A stretch of DNA of 64,000 nucleotides from assembly GCF_016773205.1 (NCBI RefSeq), contig NZ_JAETWB010000002.1:248001-312000 (forward strand). The letters run 5' to 3'. Of this stretch, positions 53,977 to 62,286 are shown one piece after another. The notes under the pieces were generated by a model. That model was given only the letters and a program-made list of their open reading frames with translations, had not been told where the DNA came from and searched no databases. A program made the translations under genes and the position numbers. The stretch comes from Belnapia arida. GTDB taxonomy: Bacteria > Pseudomonadota > Alphaproteobacteria > Acetobacterales > Acetobacteraceae. Every line of letters starts with the position of its first letter. Within the stretch, counting starts at the first letter, position 1.

Positions 53977-54558
53977 TCACAAAGTCCGGAAACCATCGAT
54001 GGCTGCCAGTCCGACCGCCCAGCGGGGCACCCGCCCGGCATTTTGCGGCCCGACCCCGCCGAGCGCGATCGCCGGCCGTCCCGCCTGCCGCGCCAGCCCC
54101 GCCCAGCGCAACGGCCCGAGTCCCCGCGCCCCCGGGTGGCTCCGGGTCGGGAAGACAGGCGAGACCACCACCGCATCCACTGCCAGGCGCCTGGCACGGG
54201 CCAGCCCCGGCCGCCCATGCACCGCTGCCGTCAGCAGCAGGTGCCGCCCTCGCCGCGCCCGGAGGAAAGGCAGCAGGCCCGCCACCCCCTCCCGATCCGG
54301 CAGGTGCAGCCCTGCCCCGAGCCTGAGCGCAAGCCGCCCATCCCCACCCACCAGCAGCCGCAACCGCCTCCGCCGGGCGATGGCGGCGAGCCCCTCCGTC
54401 ACCCCCGGCGCCAGCCCCCGCGCCAGCACCGCCGCCCCCGGCGGCAGCCGCGCCGCCAGCGCCCGCGGGTCGGGAAGCCGCACCGGGTCGCTCACCAGCA
54501 CCAGCCGCGGCCCCGCCCATGGCTTGAGCCGCCGCGCTGCCGCCCCTAGCTTCTCCAT
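53977..54558 (-). CDS. thiamine phosphate synthase-like protein (ThiE/TenI family)
   Basis: 193 residues. A TIM-barrel ThiE/TenI-like protein: LVLVSDPVRLPDP at the N-terminus, VSPVFPTRSHPGARGLGPL (the SPVFxTxSHPGxxxLG loop) and IALGGVGPQNAG at the phosphate site. The sequence is degenerate in the Mg/pyrophosphate-binding Asp region seen in ThiE (DDR/K of the HxGQxD motif not found), so TenI-like or non-catalytic function is possible. The start at 54558 is 3 bp from the divergent yggS gene. Confidence 0.8.
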   Translation of the reverse strand: MEKLGAAARRLKPWAGPRLVLVSDPVRLPDPRALAARLPPGAAVLARGLAPGVTEGLAAIARRRRLRLLVGGDGRLALRLGAGLHLPDREGVAGLLPFLRARRGRHLLLTAAVHGRPGLARARRLAVDAVVVSPVFPTRSHPGARGLGPLRWAGLARQAGRPAIALGGVGPQNAGRVPRWAVGLAAIDGFRTL

Positions 54559-54561
54559 CGC

Positions 54562-55227
54562 ATGACCGACATCGCCGCCAACCTCGCCCTGATCGGGGCC
54601 AGGATCGCCGAGGCCACCGCCCGCGCCAACCGCCCGGCCGGCGCGGTGACGCTCGTCGCCGTCTCCAAGACCAACCCGGCCGAGGCCGTCGCCGCCGCGC
54701 TCGCCGCCGGGCAGGCGGTTTTCGGCGAGAACCGCGTGCAGGAGGCCGCGGGCAAATTCCCCGCTCTCCGCCCGGACTGGCCGGCGCTCCGCCTGCACAT
54801 CATCGGCGGCTTGCAGACCAACAAGGCCCGCGACGCCGTCCGCCTCGCCGATGTCATCGAAAGCCTGGATCGCCCGAAGCTCGCCGCCGCCCTCGCCGAG
54901 GCCATGGAGAAGGAAGGCCGCCGCCCCGACCTGCTGGTCCAGGTGAATACCGGCGACGAGCCGCAGAAGGCCGGCATCCCCCGCGCCGAAGCCGAGGCCT
55001 TCCTCCGCGCCTGCCGTGATGAATGGGGCCTGCCGGTGCGCGGCCTGATGTGCATCCCGCCCGCGGCGGAGGACCCCCGTCCGCACTTCCTCTATCTGGC
55101 CGACCTCGCCGCCCGCCACGCCCTGCCCGTGCTCAGCATGGGGATGAGCGCCGATTTCGAGGCGGCGATCGCCTGCGGCGCCACCCATGTCCGGGTCGGC
55201 AGCGCCATCTTCGGCGCGAGGGGCTAG
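54562..55227 (+). CDS. YggS-family PLP homeostasis protein
   Basis: 221 residues. Binds pyridoxal phosphate and buffers vitamin B6 pools (PLPBP). The PLP Lys lies in LVAVSKTNP, followed by FGENRVQEAAGKFPALR, the HIIGGLQTNKAR block (canonical HxIGxLQxNK), and SMGMSADFEAAIACGATHVRVGSAIFG at the C-terminus. Fully canonical. It shares its narrow promoter region with the divergent ThiE-like gene. A bidirectional hairpin lies 13 bp beyond its stop. Confidence 0.95.
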   Translation: MTDIAANLALIGARIAEATARANRPAGAVTLVAVSKTNPAEAVAAALAAGQAVFGENRVQEAAGKFPALRPDWPALRLHIIGGLQTNKARDAVRLADVIESLDRPKLAAALAEAMEKEGRRPDLLVQVNTGDEPQKAGIPRAEAEAFLRACRDEWGLPVRGLMCIPPAAEDPRPHFLYLADLAARHALPVLSMGMSADFEAAIACGATHVRVGSAIFGARG

Positions 55228-55239
55228 CTCCCGCGCCGA

Positions 55240-55262
55240 ATGGCCGGGTCAGGCCCGGCCAT
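55240..55262. terminator. bidirectional hairpin between convergent genes
   Basis: ATGGCCGGG (55240-55248), loop TCAGG, CCCGGCCAT (55254-55262): a perfect 9-bp stem between the ends of yggS and the small membrane protein gene. No T tract follows on either side, so termination would need another factor. Confidence 0.5.
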
Positions 55263-55286
55263 GGCAAGGGATGTGGGCGACAGGTG

Positions 55287-55460
55287 CTATTGCGGCCGGG
55301 CGTTCCGCCCATAGGCGTACATCATCACCAACCCGGCCACCATGAAGGCGAGGGCCGCTGGGGTACCCATTTCCAGGAAGGCGAGCACCGCCCCGAGCGC
55401 CATCAGCCCTGCCACCACCGGCACCGGCCGTGCCATTACCGTGCTGAACGTCCCCGCCAT
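55287..55460 (-). CDS. 57-residue two-helix membrane protein
   Basis: A short gene with ATG at 55460 and TAG at 55287-55289. The protein has two hydrophobic helices, about residues 13-30 (VPVVAGLMALGAVLAFLE) and 34-50 (PAALAFMVAGLVMMYAYG), with a polar N-terminus and a basic tail. GGAGCCAAGGGTC before the ATG gives a reasonable ribosome-binding sequence. The coding potential is supported by codon use matching its neighbours and by the hydrophobic pattern; function unknown. It is followed by the L,D-transpeptidase gene on the same strand 72 bp upstream, perhaps envelope related. Confidence 0.65.
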   Translation of the reverse strand: MAGTFSTVMARPVPVVAGLMALGAVLAFLEMGTPAALAFMVAGLVMMYAYGRNARPQ

Positions 55461-55532
55461 GACCCTTGGCTCCTTCCCCGCCGCTTTTGCGGCGAGAGTG
55501 CCAGGGTCAACGCAAAGATGTCCAGGCGGTCA

Positions 55533-56030
55533 TCATTCCTCCACAAACTGGATGGCGCTCAGCCCCGCCCCCAGCACCGCCCGCAAGGCCGGCTCCGGCA
55601 GTGCAACGCATCCCTCGGTCGGCGCCAGGTCCGGCCGGGCGAGATGGAGGAAGATGGCGCTGCCCCGCCCCCGCTGCACCGGCGCGTCGTTCCAGCCGAG
55701 CACGCCGACGATGTCGTAGAGCGCATCCTCCCGCCACAGCAGCTCATGCCGCGCCGGATGCGGCAGCTGGACCTGCCGGTTGTAGTCGGCATGCGTGGGG
55801 TCGTCGCACCAGCCATCGGTGGGTGCGATCGGCTCCACCGAAACGCGGCAGCGCGGCACCGCCACCCGGTCCGCCCGGTAGAGCACACGCCGCAGCGGCA
55901 GCAGCCCGGCCGGCGTCGCGCCGTCCCCCTCGCGCTTGTCCCGCCGGATGCCGCCCTTGCCGAGCGCGCAGCGCCAGGCGCCGGCCTCCAGACGCAGCAC
56001 TCCCTCGGGGCCGATGATGGCCGTCGTCAT
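55533..56030 (-). CDS. L,D-transpeptidase family protein
   Basis: 165 residues. YkuD-like L,D-transpeptidase: GSAIFLHLARPDLAPTEGCVALP carries the catalytic His and Cys (HxxR...SxGC/TEGC pattern), preceded by HPARHELLWREDALYDIVGVLGWN. No signal peptide is visible; the N-terminus reads TTAIIGPEGVLRLEAGAWRCALG, so it could be cytosolic or exported by another route. Members cross-link peptidoglycan or attach proteins. It overlaps the ribA-like gene by 4 bp, an unexpected pairing. Confidence 0.85.
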   Translation of the reverse strand: MTTAIIGPEGVLRLEAGAWRCALGKGGIRRDKREGDGATPAGLLPLRRVLYRADRVAVPRCRVSVEPIAPTDGWCDDPTHADYNRQVQLPHPARHELLWREDALYDIVGVLGWNDAPVQRGRGSAIFLHLARPDLAPTEGCVALPEPALRAVLGAGLSAIQFVEE

Positions 56031-57175
56031 GCCAGCAGATGCCCGAAGCGGCGGGCCTTGGTTTCCAGATAGCCGTCATTCACCCCGTTCGGCGCGAAGG
56101 CATGCGCCTCCCGCCCCTCCACCGCGATGCCGCAGGCGGCGAGCGAGGCCAGCTTCTCCGGATTGTTGGTCAGCAGCCGCACCCGCTCGATGCCGAGCTG
56201 CCGCAGCATGGTCGCCGCCACCATGAAATTACGCTCATCCGCGCCGTAGCCGAGCGCCTGGTTGGCATCCAGCGTATCCAGCCCGCCATCCTGCAGGCGA
56301 TAGGCGCGGAGCTTGTTGACCAGCCCGATGCCTCGCCCCTCCTGCGCCAGGTAGAGCAGCACCCCCGCCCCCGCCTCGCTCATCCGCCGGATGGCACCGC
56401 GCAGCTGCGGCCCGCAATCGCAGCGGAGCGAGCCGAGCAGGTCGCCGGTGAAGCATTCCGAATGCAGCCGCACCAGCGGCGCCGCCTGCTCCTCCGGCCG
56501 GCCGATCAGGATGGCGAGGTGCTCGATCCCGCCATCCGCCGCGCGGAAGGCGACGATCCGCGCATCCGGCGCATCCTCGAGCGGCACCGCGGCCTCGGCC
56601 ACCCGCCGCAAGGAGGTCGCCGCCTCCAGCGGATAGGCGAGCACATCCGCCGCCTCCACCGCGAGCAGCTCGCCGCGCGCGGCACCCGCCGGTGCCGCCA
56701 CCACCGCCGGCAGCAGCCGCCCGAGCTTGGCCAGCGCCAGCGCCGCATCGGAGGCCGGCGGCGCCGGCACCCGCTCGGTCCGGGTGCCCTCCGGCAACCG
56801 GTCGGCGGTCGGGTCGGCCAAGCTGCGCAGCAGCGCCGGGTCCAGCAGCCCCGGCGGGGCACGAAGGGCGATCGCCGCCTCCTCCACCCCCTGCACTGGC
56901 CGCAGCGCCGGCGTCGGGGCGATCTCCGCGGCCCGACTCGGCGCCAGCAGCAGCACCGCCGGCCCCTTGGCGAACGCCGCCAGCTCGGCCAGCCCCGCCG
57001 CCCCGACGGTTTCCGCCGCGGCGATCACCAGCGCCTGCTCGCCGGCGCGCAGCAGCACGGGCGTGCCCCGCCGCAGCTCCGCAGCGGCGCGATGCACCGC
57101 CCGCAACGTGTGGGCAGAAGCATGCACGCCGGGCGCCCCGGTGCCGGGCGGGTCAGAAACAAGGGGAAGGGGCAT
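56027..57175 (-). CDS. ribA: GTP cyclohydrolase II with degenerate RibB-like N-terminal domain
   Basis: 382 residues from ATG 57175 (an upstream GTG at 57241 is an alternative). The C-terminal 200 residues are a GTP cyclohydrolase II: zinc motif SECFTGDLLGSLRCDCGPQ, QEGRGIGLVNKLRAY, and TNNPEKLASLAACGI. The N-terminal 180 residues correspond in place to the DHBP synthase domain but lack its catalytic HG...DDE/ER motifs; they are only a RibB-like shell, so this may act as RibA only. Makes the first committed step of riboflavin synthesis. The upstream 205-bp gap shows no FMN riboswitch. Confidence 0.88.
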   Translation of the reverse strand: MPLPLVSDPPGTGAPGVHASAHTLRAVHRAAAELRRGTPVLLRAGEQALVIAAAETVGAAGLAELAAFAKGPAVLLLAPSRAAEIAPTPALRPVQGVEEAAIALRAPPGLLDPALLRSLADPTADRLPEGTRTERVPAPPASDAALALAKLGRLLPAVVAAPAGAARGELLAVEAADVLAYPLEAATSLRRVAEAAVPLEDAPDARIVAFRAADGGIEHLAILIGRPEEQAAPLVRLHSECFTGDLLGSLRCDCGPQLRGAIRRMSEAGAGVLLYLAQEGRGIGLVNKLRAYRLQDGGLDTLDANQALGYGADERNFMVAATMLRQLGIERVRLLTNNPEKLASLAACGIAVEGREAHAFAPNGVNDGYLETKARRFGHLLA

Positions 57176-57338
57176 GATCGTCAATCTGGATCCGTTCAAG
57201 CCGATGGCGCCTGATGAATGTGGCAACGAGACGGCATACACCGATAGGCGGAGCGAAATATTGATTTCAGGTCACGCTCGACCCGCCCTTCGGCGTGCAA
57301 TGGCTTGACAACTGCGCCACAGCTTCGCCATCGACTGG

Positions 57339-57351
57339 GTCTAATCTAGAC
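57339..57351. promoter_or_regulatory. GTCTA-ATC-TAGAC palindrome upstream of the OmpR-type regulator
   Basis: A perfect 5-bp inverted repeat with a 3-bp spacer, 30 bp before the regulator ATG, downstream of a TTGACA (57305-57310). It might be an operator, possibly for autoregulation. The 57176-57380 gap separates divergent ribA and regulator genes and has nothing else recognisable. Confidence 0.35.
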
Positions 57352-57380
57352 TAACAAGAATTCCTTCCTTGGGAGATGGC

Positions 57381-58103
57381 ATGGCTGGCCCCCGCCCGTT
57401 GCTGATCGTGGATGATGACGCCGCCCTCCGGGCCACGCTGGCGGAGCAGCTTTCGCTCGACGGCGAGTTCGACCCGGCCGAGGCCGCGACGGCCGGTGAG
57501 GCCGAGGAGATGCTCGCCTCCGCTGCGAACCGCTTCGACGCCGTGCTGCTCGACATCGGCCTCCCCGACGGGGACGGCCGGGAACTCTGCACGCGCCTCC
57601 GCCGCCAGGGTCTGAAGATTCCGATCATCATGCTGACCGGCGCCGATGCCGAGGCGGATGTGGTGCGCGGATTGGATGCCGGCGCCAACGACTACATCGC
57701 CAAGCCCTTCCGGCTGAACGAGCTGCTGGCGCGGCTGCGCGCCCAGCTCCGCGTCTTCGACAATTCCGAGGACGCCGTCTTCCTGGTCGGGCCCTACACC
57801 TTCCGCCCCTCGGCGAAGCTGCTGATGGAGCAGGCCCGCAACCGCAAGATCCGCCTCACCGAGAAGGAAAGCGCGATCCTGAAATACCTCTACCGCGCCG
57901 GCGGCAAGCCGGTGGGGCGGCAGATCCTGCTGAACGAGGTCTGGGGTTACAACAGCGCGGTGACGACCCATACGCTGGAGACCCATATCTACCGCCTGCG
58001 CCAGAAGATCGAGCCGGACCCGACCAATGCCCGGCTCCTGCTGACCGAGGGCGGTGGCTACCGCCTCGACCCGGCGGCGGGCTCTCCCGCCGCCGCCGGA
58101 TAG
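57381..58103 (+). CDS. OmpR-family response regulator
   Basis: 240 residues from ATG 57381 (GGGAG six bases upstream; a TTG at 57369 is less likely). Receiver domain with acidic DDD at 11-13, phospho-acceptor Asp58 in VLLDIGLPDGDG, Thr in MLTGAD and Lys in AKPFRL; then a winged-helix DNA-binding domain with LTEKESAILKYL and VTTHTLETHIYRLRQKIE. No kinase gene is next to it; it is convergent with the RutE-like gene. Of the CenR-like alphaproteobacterial type by look, but this is a guess. Confidence 0.93.
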   Translation: MAGPRPLLIVDDDAALRATLAEQLSLDGEFDPAEAATAGEAEEMLASAANRFDAVLLDIGLPDGDGRELCTRLRRQGLKIPIIMLTGADAEADVVRGLDAGANDYIAKPFRLNELLARLRAQLRVFDNSEDAVFLVGPYTFRPSAKLLMEQARNRKIRLTEKESAILKYLYRAGGKPVGRQILLNEVWGYNSAVTTHTLETHIYRLRQKIEPDPTNARLLLTEGGGYRLDPAAGSPAAAG

Positions 58104-58109
58104 CCACCC

Positions 58110-58700
58110 CTACTCAAGCCGGGCGGCCTCGTCGAAGGACAGGCGCGGGCTGCGGGGGAACAGCCCGCTTTCGTCGCCATAGCCCAGGTTGACGAGGAAG
58201 TTCGACTTCCAGCTCGTCCCGGCGAAGAAGGCCTCATCCACCTTGGCATTGTCGAAGCCGCTCATCGGCCCCGCATCGAGGCCGATGGCTCGCGCGGCGA
58301 GAATCAGGTAGGCGCCCTGTAGGCTCCCATTGCGGAAGGCCGTCACCTCCGCCAGCGCGTCATTGCCGGCGAACCAGGACCGCGCATCGGCATGCGGGAA
58401 GAGCTTCGGCAGCTCGTCGAAGAATTTCATGTCATGCGCCACGATGGCGATGACCGGCGCCGTCATCGTCTTCTCGAGGTTGCCCTCAGAAAGCGCCGGT
58501 TTCAGCTTCGCCTTGCCCTCAGCCGTGCGGAGGAAGACAAAGCGCGCCGGCGAGGAGTTGGCGCTGGTCGGACCGAATTTGAGCAGGTCGTAGAGCTCGG
58601 CCAGCTTGGTGTCCGGCACCGGCCGCTCCTGCCACTTGTAGTGGGTGCGGGCGGTACGGAAGAGGGTGTCGAGCGCGGCGGCGTCGAGCAGGTCAGACAT
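58110..58700 (-). CDS. rutE: malonic semialdehyde reductase RutE-like / nitroreductase family
   Basis: 196 residues, FMN-dependent nitroreductase family. RutE reduces malonic semialdehyde to 3-hydroxypropionate in pyrimidine degradation. Signature stretches [65 protein letters not shown] and [11 protein letters not shown] match RutE closely. The rut operon is not present, so the physiological role may differ. On the minus strand downstream of nfu by 106 bp. Confidence 0.9.
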   Translation of the reverse strand: MSDLLDAAALDTLFRTARTHYKWQERPVPDTKLAELYDLLKFGPTSANSSPARFVFLRTAEGKAKLKPALSEGNLEKTMTAPVIAIVAHDMKFFDELPKLFPHADARSWFAGNDALAEVTAFRNGSLQGAYLILAARAIGLDAGPMSGFDNAKVDEAFFAGTSWKSNFLVNLGYGDESGLFPRSPRLSFDEAARLE

Positions 58701-58806
58701 GGCAAACCTCGTGAAAGGGTTTCGCTATGCCGACCGGTATGGCGCCGTCACGGCCCAGCGCCAATCCCGCCGGGCCTATCATCACCATCACCAGGGATGA
58801 TGAGGC

Positions 58807-59367
58807 TCAGGCCTCGACCTGCTCCACGGCCACCACCTCCGGCACATAGTGCCGGAGCATGTTTTCCACGCCATGCTTCAGCGTGGCGCGGGAGGAGGGG
58901 CAGCCCGAGCAGGCGCCCTGGAGATGCAGCCGCACCACGCCATCCCGATAGCCGCGGAAGACGATGTCGCCGCCGTCGCCCGCGACCGCCGGCCGCACCC
59001 GGGTGTCGAGCAGCTCCTTGATCTGGTCGACGATCTCCGCATCGGCCTCATCGTACTCCTCGGCCTCCGCATCGCCGTCGCTGTCGAGCACCGGCAGCCC
59101 GCCCATGAAGTGGTCCATGATGGCGCCGAGCACCTGCGGCCGCAGCAGCGCCCAATCGGCGTCGTCGGTCTGGGTGACGGTGACGAAATCCCCGCCGAGG
59201 AACACGCGCGCCACGCCCCCGAGCGCGAAGATGCGGCTGGCCAGCGGGCTGCGCGCCGCCGCTTCGGCAGTGGCGAAATCGGCCGTCCCCGCACTGCCCA
59301 TCACCTCCCGCCCGGGGAGGAATTTCAAGGTGGCGGGGTTCGGGGTGCCTTCGGTTTCGATGAACAT
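58807..59367 (-). CDS. NifU-family iron-sulfur carrier (Nfu)
   Basis: 186 residues. Nfu carries [4Fe-4S] clusters to target enzymes such as lipoate synthase. N-terminal Nfu_N domain beginning MFIETEGTPNPATLKFLPGREVM; C-terminal NifU domain with VDQIKELLDTRVRPAVAGDGGDIVFRGYRDGVV and the CSGCPSS cysteine pair. Both domains are complete. It follows hpnH on the same strand by 93 bp; HpnH and IspH are both Fe-S enzymes, so cluster supply nearby makes sense. Confidence 0.95.
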   Translation of the reverse strand: MFIETEGTPNPATLKFLPGREVMGSAGTADFATAEAAARSPLASRIFALGGVARVFLGGDFVTVTQTDDADWALLRPQVLGAIMDHFMGGLPVLDSDGDAEAEEYDEADAEIVDQIKELLDTRVRPAVAGDGGDIVFRGYRDGVVRLHLQGACSGCPSSRATLKHGVENMLRHYVPEVVAVEQVEA

Positions 59368-59460
59368 GGGTCAGATCCTGCCTGATGCGGCGTATTTCCG
59401 GACTAACGTGGTCGGCTTTAGCCCGGGATGCAACCCGCCCCCTGCCTATTCCTCCTTGGC

Positions 59461-60633
59461 CTACTCCGCGGCCACGGCCGGGGTGCCGCCATGCTTCGCG
59501 CCACGGACCGGCTTCTGCTTCGGCTCGTGCTTCAGCTCGGCCATGGTCTGCTCCACATGCCGGGAGAAGACGAAATCCGCCTTCCGCTGGTGCGTCAGGT
59601 CGATCTCGGGCGCCATCTCGCCCTCGGTCTTCGGCCCGCGCATCTGCCGCGCCATCGCCTTCACCGGGTGCTTGATCGAGTCGATCACCGCCGAGGCCTC
59701 GAAGCCGGAATGCACCATGCAGTCGGCGCATTTCTCGTAGTTGCCGACCCCGTACTTGTCCCAGTCGGTGGTCTCCATCAGCTCCTTGAAGCTCTTCGCG
59801 TAGCCCTCGCCCAGCAGGTAGCAGGGCCGCTGCCAGCCGAAGATGTTCCGCGTCGGGTTGCCCCAGGGCGTGCAGTGGTAGGTCTGGTTGCCGGCCAGGA
59901 AGTCGAGGAAGAGCGGGCTGTTGCCCATCTTCCAGCCCTTCCCCTTGCCGCGGGCGAAGATGCCACGGAACAGCTCCTTCGTCTTCCGGCGGTTGAGGAA
60001 GTGCTGCTGGTCCGGCGCCCGCTCATAGGCATAGCCCGGCGAGACCATGATCGCATCGACGCCCATGGCGGTGACGTCGTCGAAGAATTTCGCCATCCGC
60101 TCCGGCTCGGCATTGTTGAACAGCGTCGCGTTGATGGCGACGCGGAAGCCCCGCGCCTTCGCATCCTTCAGCGCGGCGACGGCCCGGTCGTAGACGCCCT
60201 TCTGGCTGACCGCCCAGTCATGCTGGTCCTTGTCGCCGTCGAGATGGATGTCCCAGGTAAAATTCGGATGCGGCTTGTACTGCTCGATCCGCTTCTCGAG
60301 CAGCAGCGCGTTGGTGCAGAGGATGACGACCTTGCCGCGGGCGAGGATCCCCTCGACGATCTGCGGCATCTCCTTGTGCAGCAACGGCTCGCCCCCGGCG
60401 ATGGCCACCACCGGCACGCCCGTCTCGTCGACCGCCTGGAGGCATTCCTCGACCGAGAGGCGCTTGTTCAGGATCGGGTCCGGGTAGTCGATCTTGCCGC
60501 AGCCCGAGCAGGCCAGGTTGCACTTGAACAGCGGCTCCAGCATCAGCACGAGCGGATAGCGCTTCCGCCCCATCATGTGCTGCTTGAGCACATAGGCGCC
60601 GACCTTCATCTGCTGTCGCAGCGGGATACCCAT
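59461..60633 (-). CDS. hpnH: adenosyl-hopene transferase HpnH (radical SAM)
   Basis: 390 residues. A radical SAM enzyme adding an adenosyl group to diploptene, the first step to side-chain-extended hopanoids. The cluster motif CNLACSGC (CxxxCxxC) lies near residue 36-43; IAGGEPLLHKEM and NATLFNN follow the radical SAM core; the C-terminus has Cys-rich YEKCADCMVHSGF typical of HpnH, a SPASM-like end. The upstream ispH gene supplies isoprenoid precursors, so the pair forms an isoprenoid/hopanoid group. Confidence 0.96.
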   Translation of the reverse strand: MGIPLRQQMKVGAYVLKQHMMGRKRYPLVLMLEPLFKCNLACSGCGKIDYPDPILNKRLSVEECLQAVDETGVPVVAIAGGEPLLHKEMPQIVEGILARGKVVILCTNALLLEKRIEQYKPHPNFTWDIHLDGDKDQHDWAVSQKGVYDRAVAALKDAKARGFRVAINATLFNNAEPERMAKFFDDVTAMGVDAIMVSPGYAYERAPDQQHFLNRRKTKELFRGIFARGKGKGWKMGNSPLFLDFLAGNQTYHCTPWGNPTRNIFGWQRPCYLLGEGYAKSFKELMETTDWDKYGVGNYEKCADCMVHSGFEASAVIDSIKHPVKAMARQMRGPKTEGEMAPEIDLTHQRKADFVFSRHVEQTMAELKHEPKQKPVRGAKHGGTPAVAAE

Positions 60634-60679
60634 ACTACCTCTCTCCTAACCAACGGCCGGGAGCCAAGCTCCGGGCCGA

Positions 60680-60736
60680 GGCCACGAACGTGGCCCGCCG
60701 CGAGTGCGGCGAAGCCAAGGGGCGCGGATGCGCCCC
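60680..60736 (-). repeat. two hairpins between ispH and hpnH
   Basis: GGCCAC-GAAC-GTGGCC (60680-60695) and GGGGCGC-GGAT-GCGCCCC (60719-60736), both perfect, in the 125-bp gap between the end of ispH and the start of hpnH, on the transcribed strand. They may attenuate or stabilise the mRNA. Short T-poor flanks make intrinsic termination unlikely. Confidence 0.5.
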
Positions 60737-60758
60737 GCCCGGCGTTTGAGGGCCCCGA

Positions 60759-61703
60759 TCAAGACGCCGCACTCGCCTCGGGTTCAACGAGGGCCGACGG
60801 CAGCTTGAACGACACATCCTCGACGATGCCCGGCAAGGCGGAGACCTCGACGGGGCCAAGCCGCCCCAACGCCGCGATCACTTCCTCCACCAGGCTTTCC
60901 GGGGCGGAGGCCCCGGCCGTGATACCAACAACCTCCGCGCCGCGCAGCCAGTCCGGCCGCAGCGCCCCGGCATCCGGGATCATGTAGCAGGGCACCCCCT
61001 GCTCCGACCCGATCTCCCGGAGGCGGTTAGAGTTGGAACTGTTGGCAGCTCCTACAACCAGCAACACGTCCACCCGCCGCGCCAGCTCCCGCACGGCCGT
61101 CTGCCGGTTCTGGGTGGCGTAGCAGATGTCCCGCGTATCAGGACCGACGAGGTCCGTGAAGCGGGCTTTCAGCGCCTCGATGATGCCGCGCGTGTCATCG
61201 ACCGAGAGCGTGGTCTGGGTCACGAAGGCCACCGGCCGGTCCGCGGCGATCGGCAGGGCCGCCACCTCGGCCACCGTCGCGACCAGGTGAACCTCGCCGG
61301 GGATCTGCCCCAGTGTCCCCTCCACCTCCGGATGCCCGGCATGGCCGATGAGGACCAGCACCCGCCCCTGCGCGATATAGCGCCGACCCTCGCCATGGAC
61401 CTTGGAGACGAGGGGGCAGGTTGCGTCCAGCACCGGCAGCCCGCGCGCCTCCGCCTCCTGCTCCACCGCACGGGAGACGCCATGGGCGCTGAAGACGGTC
61501 ACCGCCCCCGGCGGCACCTCCTCCAGCGCCTCGACGAAGCGGGCGCCCTTGGCCTCCAGCGTCTCGACGACCCGGCGGTTGTGGACGATCTCGTGCCGGA
61601 CATAGACGGGAGCGCCATATTTCTCGAGTGCCCGCTCGACGATATCCACCGCCCGCACGACACCGGCGCAGAAACCCCTCGGCTGCGCCAGAACAATCCG
61701 CAT
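60759..61703 (-). CDS. ispH: 4-hydroxy-3-methylbut-2-enyl diphosphate reductase
   Basis: 314 residues from ATG 61703 (a TTG at 61709 would add two). Last step of the MEP pathway giving IPP and DMAPP. Its three [4Fe-4S] cysteines lie in [14 protein letters not shown] and [10 protein letters not shown]; the catalytic Glu is in [12 protein letters not shown] region with SNSNRL for diphosphate binding. GGGGG lies upstream of the start. Canonical. It leads the ispH-hpnH-nfu-rutE minus-strand set, divergent from copC. Confidence 0.97.
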   Translation of the reverse strand: MRIVLAQPRGFCAGVVRAVDIVERALEKYGAPVYVRHEIVHNRRVVETLEAKGARFVEALEEVPPGAVTVFSAHGVSRAVEQEAEARGLPVLDATCPLVSKVHGEGRRYIAQGRVLVLIGHAGHPEVEGTLGQIPGEVHLVATVAEVAALPIAADRPVAFVTQTTLSVDDTRGIIEALKARFTDLVGPDTRDICYATQNRQTAVRELARRVDVLLVVGAANSSNSNRLREIGSEQGVPCYMIPDAGALRPDWLRGAEVVGITAGASAPESLVEEVIAALGRLGPVEVSALPGIVEDVSFKLPSALVEPEASAAS

Positions 61704-61887
61704 CAGCAACGCCCCCTAGCCTGATCGCTGCCGGCAGCGTCCCCTGCTGTCCCCTGGGGCCTGCGGCGATCGTTCCACCTCGCGGCATCTTGCGCTGCCC
61801 ATGTTTTGCTGCACTTTGCCGCCGCGTTGCAACCGGGGAGTAGCGCGCGGCCTGACAGCGCCGATTCCTCCCCGGCCGGAGAGTGCC

Positions 61888-62286
61888 ATGTCACAGCCTG
61901 CGTCCCTGGCCCGCCGCACCCTGCTGGCGGCGCTCCTGTCCAGCCTTGCCCTCCCGCTCAGCCTGCTGGGGGCGGGGCCGGCTGCCGCCCATGCCATCGT
62001 CGTCACCTCGGAGCCCGCGGTCGGCGCAGCCCTCGCCGCCGCCCCGCGCCAGGTGACGATCCGCTTCAACAGCCGGCTCGACCACGCCCGCAGCCGCCTG
62101 CTGCTGATCGGCGCCGACAATGCCCAGATCCCCCTCCCCATCGCCGAGGAGAGCGACCCGGTGGTGCTCGCCGCGTCCCTCCCGGCCACGATCGCCCCCG
62201 GCGAGTGGCGGCTGCGCTGGCAGGTGCTGGCGATCGACGGGCACATCACCCGCGGCGACATCCCCTTCACGCTGAAGGCCCCGTAA
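61888..62286 (+). CDS. copC: CopC-family periplasmic copper-binding protein
   Basis: 132 residues from ATG 61888 with a signal sequence (RRTLLAALLSSLALPLSLLGAG-PAAAHA). The mature start at AHAIVVTSEPAVGAALAAAPRQVTIRFNSRL is the CopC pattern, where the mature His and another His near the end (DGHITRGDIPF) are Cu(II) ligands. Binds copper in the periplasm and passes it to CopD. Stop adjoins the copD start with no gap. An AT-poor gap of 184 bp lies between it and the divergent ispH. Confidence 0.9.
   Translation: MSQPASLARRTLLAALLSSLALPLSLLGAGPAAAHAIVVTSEPAVGAALAAAPRQVTIRFNSRLDHARSRLLLIGADNAQIPLPIAEESDPVVLAASLPATIAPGEWRLRWQVLAIDGHITRGDIPFTLKAP

Noticed and set aside
57176-57380. Possible FMN riboswitch before ribA
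   Set aside because: The conserved RFN-element sequence blocks were not found and the gap is short.
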